DNA of 32,295 nucleotides from Campylobacterales bacterium (lineage in GTDB: Bacteria; Campylobacterota; Campylobacteria; Campylobacterales; QNZT01): positions 1-32,295 of the forward strand of contig JALWLO010000105.1 in NCBI GenBank assembly GCA_027084135.1. The letters are read 5' to 3'. Below are positions 18,706-28,290 of this stretch, in pieces. Each line of letters begins with the position of its first letter. Position 1 is the first letter of the stretch. The position numbers were made by a program, and so were the translations under genes. The notes under the pieces were generated by a model. The model was not told the origin of the DNA and searched no databases. It saw only the letters and a program-made list of their open reading frames with translations.

Positions 18706-19923
18706 CTAAACCCTCATCTCCTCTTTATAGGCATATCCTTTGCTATCAAGAAGCTCTCTGATCATATCTTGATGCTCTTTCCCTTTGGTTTCGAGTGCCA
18801 AGGTGACATAAGCATCGCCGTATGAGAGATTTGTCGAAGTTCTATCATAGTCTATCTGTATGATATTGGCTCCCGCATTGCTGATAAGGTCACTCAACTT
18901 CTGAAGTGAACCGGGTTTATCGACAAGGGTAATGACAAACTTCATCTTTCTATAGGATTTGATGAGACCCTTTTCTATGATAAGTGAGAGCATACTGACA
19001 TCGATATTGCCGCCGCTGAGTATAGTTCCTATTTTTTCACTCTTACTAAACGGAAACTTTTGATGCATGATAGCCGCCACTCCCGCCGCACCGGCACCCT
19101 CTACCACAAGTTTTTGCCGCTCGAGTAAAAAGAGTATCGCAGAAGCTATCTCTTCATCATCCACCTCAACCACATCATCCACCAACTCTAGTACTAAACT
19201 CAGATTTTTCTCATTGACATCTCTTACCGCTATACCGTCAGCTATCGTTTTGACAAAGAGTGAATCTATAGGCTTTTTTGCCTTAAATGAATCATACATC
19301 GCATCGGCACCTTTGGCTACAACGCCAATGATACGGATATCGGGCTTCAACGCTTTCAATGCTGACGCTACACCCGCTATCAAACCGCCGCCTCCGATAG
19401 ATACCACTACAGTATCTAGATCTTCAACATCTTCGATCATCTCAAGCGCTATCGTGCCTTGCCCCGCCATAACGGCTTCATCGGCAAACGGGTGGATAAA
19501 GGTTAGATTTTCATCTTTTGCCTTTTGAAGAGCATATGCATACGCTTCATCATAGTTTTCACCGTGAAGTATCACATTCGCCCCAAGGGCTTTGGTGTTT
19601 TCAACCTTTAAAAGAGGAGTGGCTTCAGGCATGATGATGGTTGCCGGGATATGAAAGGTTCTGGCACTAAAAGCGACACCTTGCGCGTGATTTCCGGCAC
19701 TTGCCGCTATCACACCTCTCTTTTTCTCTGCATCACTCAGTAGCGCTATCTTATTGTACGCTCCTCTTAGCTTAAAAGCACCGGTTAGTTGTAGATTTTC
19801 TTTCTTTAAAAAGACTTTCGCACCGACTCTATCACTCAGTATCGGAGCAAAAGCAAAGGGAGTTTTCACTACAACTCCACTTACCCTCTCTTTTGCCCTT
19901 TTTATCTCTTCTAACGGTATCAT
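18706..19923 (-). CDS. ilvA: Threonine ammonia-lyase with C-terminal ACT domain
   Basis: VFLKKENLQLTGAFKLRGAYNKIALL, AASAGNHAQGVAFSA, VVSIGGGGLIAGVASALK, ACT-like FVITLVDKPGSLQKLSDLIS. Confidence 0.95.
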   Translation of the reverse strand: MIPLEEIKRAKERVSGVVVKTPFAFAPILSDRVGAKVFLKKENLQLTGAFKLRGAYNKIALLSDAEKKRGVIAASAGNHAQGVAFSARTFHIPATIIMPEATPLLKVENTKALGANVILHGENYDEAYAYALQKAKDENLTFIHPFADEAVMAGQGTIALEMIEDVEDLDTVVVSIGGGGLIAGVASALKALKPDIRIIGVVAKGADAMYDSFKAKKPIDSLFVKTIADGIAVRDVNEKNLSLVLELVDDVVEVDDEEIASAILFLLERQKLVVEGAGAAGVAAIMHQKFPFSKSEKIGTILSGGNIDVSMLSLIIEKGLIKSYRKMKFVITLVDKPGSLQKLSDLISNAGANIIQIDYDRTSTNLSYGDAYVTLALETKGKEHQDMIRELLDSKGYAYKEEMRV

Positions 19924-20358
19924 TTAGCTGTTCATCACCCTCATATGCTCTATCATCGCACATCTATTTTGCACCACTTTAAGTCCCATCTGCTTCGCCC
20001 TGCTTGCCGCTTTATTGTTGACTATACCCTCTTGGAGCCAAAGAACCTTGACATCATTTCTTCTGGCAATAATATCAACAAGCTCATCGGCAACACTCGC
20101 TTTTCTAAACATATCCACCATATCTACTCGTTCTTTAATATCCTCCAGACTTCTATAAACCTTCTCACCGAGTATCTCATCACCTTTAGGATATATGGGG
20201 ATGATCTTAAACCCCTGCTCTTTTAGATATTTTGCAACTCTGTGACTCGGCTTATTTTCATCCGGCGAAAGTCCCGGGATAGCTATCGTTTTAACACTCT
20301 CAAATATCTCTTTGATCTTCTTTGGATCCTCGTTCACTGTCGGAATTTCACACTCCAT
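19924..20358 (-). CDS. CoA-binding domain protein (YccU-like)
   Basis: TIAIPGLSPDENKPSHRVAKYLKEQGFKIIPIYPKGDEILGEKVYRSLEDI...VKVLWLQEGIVNNKAASRAKQMGLKVVQNRCAMIEH. Confidence 0.92.
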   Translation of the reverse strand: MECEIPTVNEDPKKIKEIFESVKTIAIPGLSPDENKPSHRVAKYLKEQGFKIIPIYPKGDEILGEKVYRSLEDIKERVDMVDMFRKASVADELVDIIARRNDVKVLWLQEGIVNNKAASRAKQMGLKVVQNRCAMIEHMRVMNS

Positions 20359-20361
20359 TAT

Positions 20362-21486
20362 TTATCCTTTAAACCATTTTTTTACTTTATCTATCACTCC
20401 CTCAAACTTACTATGATGGGGTTTGCTCTCATAACCAAATGAGTCATTTAGTTTCTCAAGCATCTCCCTTTGCTCACTTGTTAGCTTTTTAGGGTAGATG
20501 ATCTTCACTTGAGCGATCATATCCCCTTTTCTTCCATTGTGAACATTTTCAACACCCTCACCTCTGAGTACAAACTGCTGTTTATCTCTCACGCCTGAAG
20601 GGATGGTGATACTCTTTTCTCCTCTAAGCGTTGGGATCGTTACCTCACCGCCCAGAACGGCTTGAGTAAAAAATATTGGAACCTCTATGTAGATATTGTC
20701 TCCATCACGAACAAAGTGCTCATCATCTTCAACCATTACCAAGATATAGAGATCTCCCCGCCTTCCGTTTTTAGCGATATTTCCTTTGCCGCTGACTCTT
20801 AGTCTGTTTCCATAGTCTATCCCGGCAGGTATCTCAACGGTGGTAGTCTCCGTCACCTCGATATATCCGTCCCCGTCACACTCACTGCATGGATTTTGCA
20901 CTTCCGTTCCGCTCCCGCCGCAAGTCTCACATGTCTGGGCAAATGTCATAAAGCCTTGTCGATAGTAAACTTCACCCTGCCCACCGCAGTTTGAGCACTT
21001 TCTAACTTTTCCGTCTCTCTCACCGGTACCGCCGCATGCTTTACATCTAGTTTTGTATCTGTAGGTTATATCTTTTTGGGTTCCAAATATCGCTTCATAA
21101 AACCCTAAAGTAACCTCTACCTCGATATCGAGAGGATACTTGTCATACTCTCTTCTGCCTCTGCTATTAAATGAACCGAAACCGCTTCCAAATACAGACT
21201 CGAAAATCGCACTCAAGTCATCCATATCCATACCGCCTCCGCGGCTAAATCCACCGCCTTCTAAACCGGCTTTTCCATACCTGTCATAGATCTCTCTCTT
21301 GGAGCTATCGCTTAGCACCTGATACGCTTCATTGACAAGCTTAAACTTCTCTTCAGCCTCTTTGTCGCCTTGATTTCTATCGGGATGGTACTTTAGGGCA
21401 AGTTTTCGATAAGCCTTTTTGATCTCAGAACTAGAGGCATCTCTGCTAATCTCTAAAATCTCATAATAATCAACTTCCATACTCAT
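20362..21486 (-). CDS. dnaJ: Molecular chaperone DnaJ
   Basis: J domain [42 protein letters not shown] plus four CxxCxGxG-type repeats ([32 protein letters not shown]). Confidence 0.97.
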   Translation of the reverse strand: MSMEVDYYEILEISRDASSSEIKKAYRKLALKYHPDRNQGDKEAEEKFKLVNEAYQVLSDSSKREIYDRYGKAGLEGGGFSRGGGMDMDDLSAIFESVFGSGFGSFNSRGRREYDKYPLDIEVEVTLGFYEAIFGTQKDITYRYKTRCKACGGTGERDGKVRKCSNCGGQGEVYYRQGFMTFAQTCETCGGSGTEVQNPCSECDGDGYIEVTETTTVEIPAGIDYGNRLRVSGKGNIAKNGRRGDLYILVMVEDDEHFVRDGDNIYIEVPIFFTQAVLGGEVTIPTLRGEKSITIPSGVRDKQQFVLRGEGVENVHNGRKGDMIAQVKIIYPKKLTSEQREMLEKLNDSFGYESKPHHSKFEGVIDKVKKWFKG

Positions 21487-21610
21487 CTCTTAACTACCCT
21501 TTTTTGTAAAAATAACTAAACATACTATTCTATCTAAAATGGTGTTAAGTTTGAAGTATAGAGGGTAAAAGTTATAAAAATTTGTAACTTTTACCATAAA
21601 TTTCGTTTGG

Positions 21611-23065
21611 TTAGTAGTACTTTATATTTAATCCCAAAGTAAATGATATTTGTGAGTGTTTAACCGAAGCTTCACTGGTGACACTTGATAGGTTTCTAGC
21701 AACTTGTGCCGGCATCTTCTTGCCGCCTGCGAGATTTGCCACTTGTGCTTGCGTTAAAGCAGATGTATCATAACTCACACTCTCTCTAGGGGAGTATACA
21801 AAAGCAAAGTCAAGTGAAGTGTGTTGGTTGATTCGTTTTCCAAGACCGAAGGTAAAGTGCTGCTCAGGTAGTGCCGGAAAGCCTGCCAAGTTAAAGTAGT
21901 TGAGTACCGCCGCTTTATAGTTTTTATAATTAAAGCCTTTTTGATCAAATGCCGGTCCGCTCTTTTGCCCTCTTATTGGGCTTTTTGCATAGTTATATCC
22001 AAATCTCCATGTTAGATCATATCCGATCTTTTCATAACCAAATGCAAAGACATTTTGATTTTTCCAACCAAAGTCTTTATATCCGTCAGCACTTCCCCAC
22101 ATAATATTTCGATAATCAAAAAGTAGGGTTTGAGACTTATCAAGTTTGTATGCAAATCCTATCCCTATCTCACCAGGCTGTGTCAGGTCATCGGAAAAGC
22201 CTTTTAAACCGAATGCTTTAGTAGCTGATGAGATTTGGTGATCATATTTCATCTTTATAGGCGTCTTTAGTACTAGTCCTACCTGTAAATTTTTTACTTT
22301 AACATCTTTAACTTCAAAATCCTGGACATTATAACCAAGACCAAACTGAGCACCAAACCCTATATCTTCACTTGTACCGGTTCCTGTATTGACATTGTGA
22401 TAGCCGCCTTGTCCGTCAGATTGATAAGCACCGCTGTTAAATGACATTCCAAACGCACCATACATAATCACCGGTACTAAACCGACTCTCAGTTTCTCAT
22501 TTATCCGTTTTGCGTAGGGTATGGCAAAAGACATGATTTGGATGTTTGTTGTCAGTTGATTACTGCCGTTTTTTGTACCGATGTATTCATTTTGTGGGGT
22601 ATTTGGGTCAGGTCGGTGTCCTTTGAATGGATTACCGTAAAACGGCTGATCATCGAAATAGTCAACACCCATACCGCCGATACCAAACATACCTATACCC
22701 CAAACTGTATCATCATCGATCTGATAGGAGATAGCCACTTCGGGGATCAAAGAGATACCCTTATCACTACTTTGATAGGATGGGTTTGAGTTACCGCCAC
22801 CAACAGCCGTGGTATCGATACCGTTTTTAAACTTTACATGAGGAGAAAAGTAACTCCCCCCAAACATAACTCTTTTATTCTCTATCAAAGCTGGATTTAC
22901 AAGAGCTGATTCCGCTCCTAGCGAATAGGCTATGCCAGCTCCTCCCATCGCTCTCGTCTTTGGTCCTAAACCTATAAGATAGTCTCCGTTTGTCGCCTGC
23001 AATGCAGCCGTAGCAACTACAGAGATAGCCAACCCTTTAGATAGTCTTTTTGTTATATTTTTCAT
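21611..23065 (-). CDS. OmpP1/FadL/TodX-family outer-membrane transport protein
   Basis: Signal peptide followed by TNGDYLIGLGPKTRAMGGAGIAYSLGAESALVNPALI; ends in aromatic Y-Y; beta-barrel-like composition. Confidence 0.88.
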   Translation of the reverse strand: MKNITKRLSKGLAISVVATAALQATNGDYLIGLGPKTRAMGGAGIAYSLGAESALVNPALIENKRVMFGGSYFSPHVKFKNGIDTTAVGGGNSNPSYQSSDKGISLIPEVAISYQIDDDTVWGIGMFGIGGMGVDYFDDQPFYGNPFKGHRPDPNTPQNEYIGTKNGSNQLTTNIQIMSFAIPYAKRINEKLRVGLVPVIMYGAFGMSFNSGAYQSDGQGGYHNVNTGTGTSEDIGFGAQFGLGYNVQDFEVKDVKVKNLQVGLVLKTPIKMKYDHQISSATKAFGLKGFSDDLTQPGEIGIGFAYKLDKSQTLLFDYRNIMWGSADGYKDFGWKNQNVFAFGYEKIGYDLTWRFGYNYAKSPIRGQKSGPAFDQKGFNYKNYKAAVLNYFNLAGFPALPEQHFTFGLGKRINQHTSLDFAFVYSPRESVSYDTSALTQAQVANLAGGKKMPAQVARNLSSVTSEASVKHSQISFTLGLNIKYY

Positions 23066-23145
23066 AACTCCTCCATATAATTATTTGAAAAATTATAGGG
23101 AGCTTTTGTTACTCTTTTGTTAGTACTAGTTAAAATAGTTATAAT

Positions 23146-23312
23146 CCCAAATTTTGCAGTAAAAGGTACATCAGATACATTAAATACTCTGAGTGCAAGG
23201 GTGTTGAATGAAAACACAAGCGCATACGCAGTTATGCGTCGAGGCTTTACTTCAATCGCCCATACCGCCAATGATAAATGTAGATGATGCGCTGACTAAT
23301 GTAAATTTTGGG
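23146..23312. mobile_element. MITE-like repeat copy D, 167 bp, opposite orientation, TSD ATAAT
   Basis: CCCAAATTTTGCAGTAAAAGGTACATCAGATA...GACTAATGTAAATTTTGGG; ATAAT at 23141-23145 and 23313-23317; core hairpin CGCATA-N6-TATGCG at 23221-23238. Confidence 0.82.
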
Positions 23313-23529
23313 ATAATGTTTCGTCAATATTTTGTAGTTTTTTGAGTGCAGATTTTTTGAGTTCATCATATCTCTCTTGATCTAAGTTTAACTTACGCAT
23401 TACATCTTCTGCATCTCTATCATCGAGCATGAATTTGATGATCTTAAACTCTTTTTTGGTCAATCTCTTTCGTATAAGTATCTGGATCTCTTTCTCTTGG
23501 GTACCAAAGAGTCGAATAATGCTATTCAT
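23296..23529 (-). CDS. Small hypothetical protein, sigma/HTH-like composition
   Basis: MNSIIRLFGTQEKEIQILIRKRLTKKEFKIIKFMLDDRDAEDVMRKLNLDQERYDELKKSALKKLQNIDETLSQNLH; C-terminus reads into repeat copy D. Confidence 0.65.
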   Translation of the reverse strand: MNSIIRLFGTQEKEIQILIRKRLTKKEFKIIKFMLDDRDAEDVMRKLNLDQERYDELKKSALKKLQNIDETLSQNLH

Positions 23530-23550
23530 ATAAGGGCACCTCTAATAACC

Positions 23551-24006
23551 CTAGACACCCATAAGATATACCTTATCACCTATGGTGATATCTCCTTCCT
23601 CTAATGCTTTGACAAAGATACCTCTGTGGTTTCTTAAGAGTTTTGGAGCTCGTTTGTCTATTGAAGAGAGATGCTTGCATACTGTTGGGAAAAGCGTCAC
23701 TTCCAACTCAAGATCACCTATCGATAATTTGCTTCCTATTTCTAAACTATATATGTCAAAATCGGTTTTTACTATTATGTTTTCTCCTAGTTCTCCATAG
23801 GTAGTTTTGATACCGTTTTCTTGAAGCAGATCATAACTACCTGTTGAAGTCATGAGTATAGTACGATCAGATCTCTTGCCGTAATATTTATCATTTATGA
23901 CGCCACTTTTATCTAAAGAAAGAGTCTTTTTGCAAGAGTGTTTATTACTCTCTTTCTCTGTCAAAAACAGTTCTACTATTTCACCAATAAAACGAGCTCT
24001 AGCCAT
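23551..24006 (-). CDS. MOSC domain-containing protein
   Basis: GVINDKYYGKRSDRTILMTSTGSYDLLQENGIKTTYGELGENIIVKTDFDIYSLEIGSKLSIGDLELEVTLFPTVCKHL. Confidence 0.85.
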   Translation of the reverse strand: MARARFIGEIVELFLTEKESNKHSCKKTLSLDKSGVINDKYYGKRSDRTILMTSTGSYDLLQENGIKTTYGELGENIIVKTDFDIYSLEIGSKLSIGDLELEVTLFPTVCKHLSSIDKRAPKLLRNHRGIFVKALEEGDITIGDKVYLMGV

Positions 24007-24173
24007 TATAAATCCTATATTTTGAACAATTGTGAAAAATATACTACTTGACTTTAAATTAATATTTCATTACAATTACTACGCTGTAAGTTGTTTTGCT
24101 ATGGTAAATATAATTTTTTGTTATATTTATGATAACAAAAACTATACATCTTACATATAAAAAGGGAGGATTA

Positions 24174-25466
24174 ATGAGTAGTTCAAATAAAGAGCAGCTT
24201 AGTAGAAGAGCCTTCTTCAAAAAGTCTGCTCAATATTCAGTCGGTGCTATTGCCGCAGCATCTGCGATCGCACCTGTAAGCATGAAGGCTGACGATCCTG
24301 CAATCATTGAGGAGCAGCCTTGGGCAACTCAACTTGGTGATCCGGTTACAAAAAATAGATACGGTTTACCGTCACCATATGAGCATAATGTACTTAGAAG
24401 AAACTCTAAGCTTCTAAGATCCGGTAACTGGCAAGCATCCATCGCCATGACGCCAATTCATGAGCTTATGGGTATCATCACGCCAAACGGTCTCTTCTTC
24501 TCGAGATGTCATGGAGGTATACCTCACATAGATCCAAATAAACATAGATTGATGATACACGGTCTTGTTGAAAAACCGTTAGTACTAACAATGGATGAGC
24601 TTAAGAGGTATCCAAATGTCAGCAGAATACACTTCATAGAGTGTCCGGCAAACGGCGGACCGGAATGGAGAGGACCGCAGTTTAATACTGTCCAGTTCTC
24701 AATGGGTATGATGAGTTGTGCGGAGTGGACAGGTGTCTATCTTAAAGATATTCTTGCTGATGTTGGTTTAAAACCGGAAGCAAGATGGATGCTAGCCGAA
24801 GGTGGTGATAGCTCACATATGGGTAGAACGGTTCCGATAGACAAAGTTCTAGATGACGCCATGATCGTTTGGGGTCAAAACGGTGAAGCGCTAAGACCGG
24901 AGCAAGGCTATCCTATCAGACTTCTGCTTCCGGGATGGGAAGGAAATCTATGCGTTAAATGGTTAGCAAGACTTGAGTTTGCAAGTGAGCCGTGGTATGC
25001 CAAAGAGGAGACTGCAAAATATACAGCGCTTAAACCGGACGGAAAAGCGATACAGCACTTTTATGCAAATGAAGTAAACTCCGTTATCACTTCTCCTTGT
25101 CCTGAAAAGCCTTGGACTCACCTCAAAAAAGGTGATATCGTTGAGATTGAAGGCTTGGCATGGAGCGGTATGGGAACGATAGAGGGAGTTGATATCTCAT
25201 TTGACGGCGGTAAAAACTGGGTTGAAGCTTCACTCAAAGGTTTAGTACTGCCTAAAGCTTGGACGAGATTTAGCTACATCTATAAATATGAAGGCAAACC
25301 TCTTCTTCTAAGCTCTAGAGCAAGAGATGATGCCGGTCATATCCAGCCGACAGTGAAACAAGAGAGATCGGTAATGGGTGTTGAATCGGTTTATCATAGA
25401 AACGCTATCAAAACATGGCAAGTTACAGAGAAAGGGGAGGTGAACAATGTTCAAGTCTTATCGTAG
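24174..25466 (+). CDS. soxC: Sulfite dehydrogenase/sulfur dehydrogenase molybdopterin subunit SoxC
   Basis: TAT signal SRRAFFKKSAQYSVGAIAAASAIAPVSMKAD; LMIHGLVEKPLVLTMDELKRYPNVSRIHFIECPANGGPEW. AAAGGGAGGATTAATG favours a start at 24174 over the tracked 24129. Confidence 0.95.
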   Translation: MSSSNKEQLSRRAFFKKSAQYSVGAIAAASAIAPVSMKADDPAIIEEQPWATQLGDPVTKNRYGLPSPYEHNVLRRNSKLLRSGNWQASIAMTPIHELMGIITPNGLFFSRCHGGIPHIDPNKHRLMIHGLVEKPLVLTMDELKRYPNVSRIHFIECPANGGPEWRGPQFNTVQFSMGMMSCAEWTGVYLKDILADVGLKPEARWMLAEGGDSSHMGRTVPIDKVLDDAMIVWGQNGEALRPEQGYPIRLLLPGWEGNLCVKWLARLEFASEPWYAKEETAKYTALKPDGKAIQHFYANEVNSVITSPCPEKPWTHLKKGDIVEIEGLAWSGMGTIEGVDISFDGGKNWVEASLKGLVLPKAWTRFSYIYKYEGKPLLLSSRARDDAGHIQPTVKQERSVMGVESVYHRNAIKTWQVTEKGEVNNVQVLS

Positions 25467-26844
25467 TTTAAAGAGCTCTATCATTGCTTCAGCACTATTG
25501 GTAGGTGTACTCACTATTACTGCATGTGGTGCAAATGAAGAAAAAAGTGATAGATTAACAGTAGAGAAACAAGTTCAAGAAGCAGCACAAAGTATCAAAG
25601 ATAAAGCTAGCGTTACTGTTAGTAAAGCAAAAGAGAGTGCATCAGAAGCAACCGAAAAAGTAACAAAAGTTGTAGCACCTACTCCAAAAGCAAACGAAAC
25701 TCATGCAGAGGAGGCTTCAAAATCTAATACGGTTACAAATACAAAAGCGGAAGTTTACCCGCCTGCAAAGATCACAAATCCTGCAGCTAGCAGAACCTAT
25801 GCTAACGGTAAAAAGGTAATTGACGGCGGTGTCACCTACCCTATAAAAGATGGGAAAACCGGTCCATACTATGTCAATATGCAAGCTGTAAAGATGGCTA
25901 AAGAGATTCACTACGGTAGAAAACCTACCACAAATGAGATCAAAGCGTGGGATATCGATGTGATGCCTGACGGAACCGGACTGCCTGAGGGTAAAGGAAG
26001 CGTCGAAGAGGGTAGCGAAGTCTATGAAGCAAAATGTGTCTCATGTCACGGTGACTTTGGAAGTGGTGGCGGAGGTTATCCGGCACTTGCTAAAGGTAAT
26101 GCCTATGAACTGCAAAAAACGCTTACAAACCAAAGGGTTAATCCTGACGATGAAGGGCCGGTTAGAGTTTTTGGAACCTATTGGCCACAAGTGAGTACAC
26201 TTTGGTGGTATATCAAAACAGGTATGCCGCATCCTGCACCGCTTAGCCTAACAAATGATGAAGTTTATGCACTTGTTGCATATACAATGTCAATCAACGA
26301 GCTAAAAATCGACGGTGAAGAGCTTGATGATGACTATGTGCTAGATAGAGAGAAGTTCTTAAAGATCGTTATGCCTAATAGAGATGGATTTGTACCTAAG
26401 ATTGACGGCCCTAATGGGCTTGAGAATGCAAGAGCATTTTATGATGATGTAAAAAACTACGGCAACGGTACTAGATGTATGAAAGATTGTTTCAAAGGTG
26501 AGCCTAAGATCTTACCTATCCAGATAGAGCAAACTGAGTTCTTGCCGCCAATATCGACAAAAAGAGATCTTCCGAAAAAAGAGGCATCTGCCGATAACGC
26601 AAACGCTAAAGGTGAAGAGATATATAAAAGTACTTGTGCCGTATGTCATGACAGTGGAGCGGCAGATGCACCTATCCTTGGAGCAAAAGCTGACTGGGAA
26701 AATAGGTTAAAAGCTGGAGAAGATACGATCCTTAAAAATGCTATCAACGGTAAAGGTGCTATGCCTCCGAAAGGTGGTAAAAGTAGCTTGAGCGATGAGG
26801 ATATGAAAGCTGTTGTTGAGTTTATGCTTAGCAAAGTCAAGTAA
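25447..26844 (+). CDS. soxD: Diheme c-type cytochrome SoxD, predicted lipoprotein
   Basis: Two CxxCH motifs (YEAKCVSCHGDFG; STCAVCHDSG), GTYWPQVSTLWWYIKTGMPHPAPLSLTNDEVYALVAYTMSIN, overlap with soxC; lipobox LTITAC. Confidence 0.93.
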   Translation: MFKSYRSLKSSIIASALLVGVLTITACGANEEKSDRLTVEKQVQEAAQSIKDKASVTVSKAKESASEATEKVTKVVAPTPKANETHAEEASKSNTVTNTKAEVYPPAKITNPAASRTYANGKKVIDGGVTYPIKDGKTGPYYVNMQAVKMAKEIHYGRKPTTNEIKAWDIDVMPDGTGLPEGKGSVEEGSEVYEAKCVSCHGDFGSGGGGYPALAKGNAYELQKTLTNQRVNPDDEGPVRVFGTYWPQVSTLWWYIKTGMPHPAPLSLTNDEVYALVAYTMSINELKIDGEELDDDYVLDREKFLKIVMPNRDGFVPKIDGPNGLENARAFYDDVKNYGNGTRCMKDCFKGEPKILPIQIEQTEFLPPISTKRDLPKKEASADNANAKGEEIYKSTCAVCHDSGAADAPILGAKADWENRLKAGEDTILKNAINGKGAMPPKGGKSSLSDEDMKAVVEFMLSKVK

Positions 26845-26876
26845 GGATTCACGATTTATTCACTCTCTTGAGTTAT

Positions 26877-26907
26877 AATATGGAGTTCAATCATTGAACT
26901 TCATATT
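26877..26907. promoter_or_regulatory. Long hairpin in the soxD-soxY intergenic region
   Basis: AATATGGAGTTCAAT-C-ATTGAACTTCATATT: 15-bp arms with one mismatch (a G:U pair in sox-sense RNA); no T-tract follows. Confidence 0.55.
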
Positions 26908-26959
26908 AGATAAAGAGTAAAAGAGATTTGAGACTAAATTTTATGAAAGGATGGAAGAT

Positions 26960-27439
26960 ATGAAAAGAAGAAGCTTTTTAGGAATGGGTTTAGCGATGCT
27001 AGCTTCGATTCCGGCAGCTTTAAGCGCTGTTGATTTTAGAAAAGAGAAGCCAAAAGTTTGGGAAGAGAAAAATGTTTATGACGGCAAAAAGCCTACTGAA
27101 AAAGGTGTAGAGGCTGCGATCAAAGATCTTTTCGGCGATGTTAAACTTGAGGAAAAAGGGGTTACTGTTAAAGCACCGGATACTGCAAGCAACGGTGGTG
27201 CCGTACCTGTAAAAGTAAAAAGTGATATTGAAGCAAAAACAGTAGCTCTTTTCCAAGATGTAAACCCTGAAGCGACAGTTGGAGTATGGACAGTAGCTGA
27301 GGGTCAACCGGTTGACTATGAGTTTAAAATCAAAATGAAAGCAAGTGGTACTATCACAGCGGTGGTTGAGGGTAAAGACGGTAAGTTTTATGTAGGTAAA
27401 AAGAGCCTAAATGTTGCTCTTGGCGGATGTGAAGGTTAA
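26960..27439 (+). CDS. soxY: Thiosulfate oxidation carrier protein SoxY
   Basis: TAT signal MKRRSFLGMGLAMLASIPAALSA; C-terminal ALGGCEG* swinging-arm-like cysteine; followed by soxZ. The tracked ATG at 26951 overlaps the RBS. Confidence 0.92.
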   Translation: MKRRSFLGMGLAMLASIPAALSAVDFRKEKPKVWEEKNVYDGKKPTEKGVEAAIKDLFGDVKLEEKGVTVKAPDTASNGGAVPVKVKSDIEAKTVALFQDVNPEATVGVWTVAEGQPVDYEFKIKMKASGTITAVVEGKDGKFYVGKKSLNVALGGCEG

Positions 27440-27460
27440 GGAAAAGGGAAAGGATAGAAA

Positions 27461-27763
27461 ATGGGAAAAGTAAAAATTAAAGCAAAAATGAAAGGCGATG
27501 TAGCTGAAGCTAAAGTAATGATTAAAAACCCTATGCTTACATATATCCAAGCGAAGAAAAAGGGTAAAGAGGCAAACTTTGTTACGCATGTAACCGCTAA
27601 AATCGGCGATAAAGTGGTTTATGACCTATCATCAAGCCAATTCTTCTCTAAAAACCCTATATTTAAATTTAAAATCAAGGGTGCAAAAGCGGGTGACGAA
27701 CTCGTAGTGAGCTATGAGACACTCAAAGGCGATAAAGGTTCCGGTAAAAAGAAAATAAAATAG
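27461..27763 (+). CDS. soxZ: Thiosulfate oxidation carrier complex protein SoxZ
   Basis: MGKVKIKAKMKGDVAEAKVMIKNPMLTYIQAKKKGKEANFVTHVTAKIGDKVVYDLSSSQFFSKNPIFKFKIKGAKAGDELVVSYETLKGDKG. Confidence 0.95.
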   Translation: MGKVKIKAKMKGDVAEAKVMIKNPMLTYIQAKKKGKEANFVTHVTAKIGDKVVYDLSSSQFFSKNPIFKFKIKGAKAGDELVVSYETLKGDKGSGKKKIK

Positions 27764-27772
27764 CCTAAACTC

Positions 27773-27803
27773 ATTTAGTACCAAAGATATTTTGGTACTA
27801 AAT
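27773..27803. terminator. Perfect 13-bp hairpin after soxZ
   Basis: ATTTAGTACCAAA-GATAT-TTTGGTACTAAAT; just downstream of the soxZ stop. Confidence 0.6.
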
Positions 27804-27834
27804 ATGACTCCTATATAACACAGGAACATCGACA

Positions 27835-28290
27835 ATGAACTTTCAAAAAATAGCATGCGAAGAGGATATCAAACTCCTAATAAAATCAGCTTTTTCCGTA
27901 GAACTCAATCTATCGGGTTGCTTTGGTTACAGCAAAGACGAAGCGCTCATCATCAACTCCACAAATGCCCCGTTAAAACAGCTTGAACATACCCTTGCGT
28001 CTATGCGTGCTATCTTAGAGATGAGTATGACCCTGCCAAAAGAGAAGCGATACGGAGCCATCAATGTTAATGAGATACAAAGAGAAACTATCTCGAGCGA
28101 TGACAAAAGATACGATAAAGTAACTTATGAGATAACGGCGATGAAAGAGAGTGACTATGCCGCTTTTATCGAAGAGTACAAAGAGGGTATGGAGAGAGAG
28201 GGTTTTGATGTAGAGGATCACTTTCGAAGGCGAAAAGAGGCTACGATCAAGCGAGAAGTCACATTTTGGTTTGACATCAGCAATCTATGA
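27835..28290 (+). CDS. Conserved hypothetical protein
   Basis: 151 aa, good coding character, overlaps the next ORF by ATGA. Confidence 0.65.
   Translation: MNFQKIACEEDIKLLIKSAFSVELNLSGCFGYSKDEALIINSTNAPLKQLEHTLASMRAILEMSMTLPKEKRYGAINVNEIQRETISSDDKRYDKVTYEITAMKESDYAAFIEEYKEGMEREGFDVEDHFRRRKEATIKREVTFWFDISNL

Noticed and set aside
19067-19528. 153-aa plus-strand ORF within ilvA
   Set aside because: Antisense shadow ORF, S/T/A-rich and without motifs.
23062-23271. 69-aa minus-strand ORF upstream of the FadL-like gene
   Set aside because: Mostly repeat copy D read antisense; no RBS or family resemblance.
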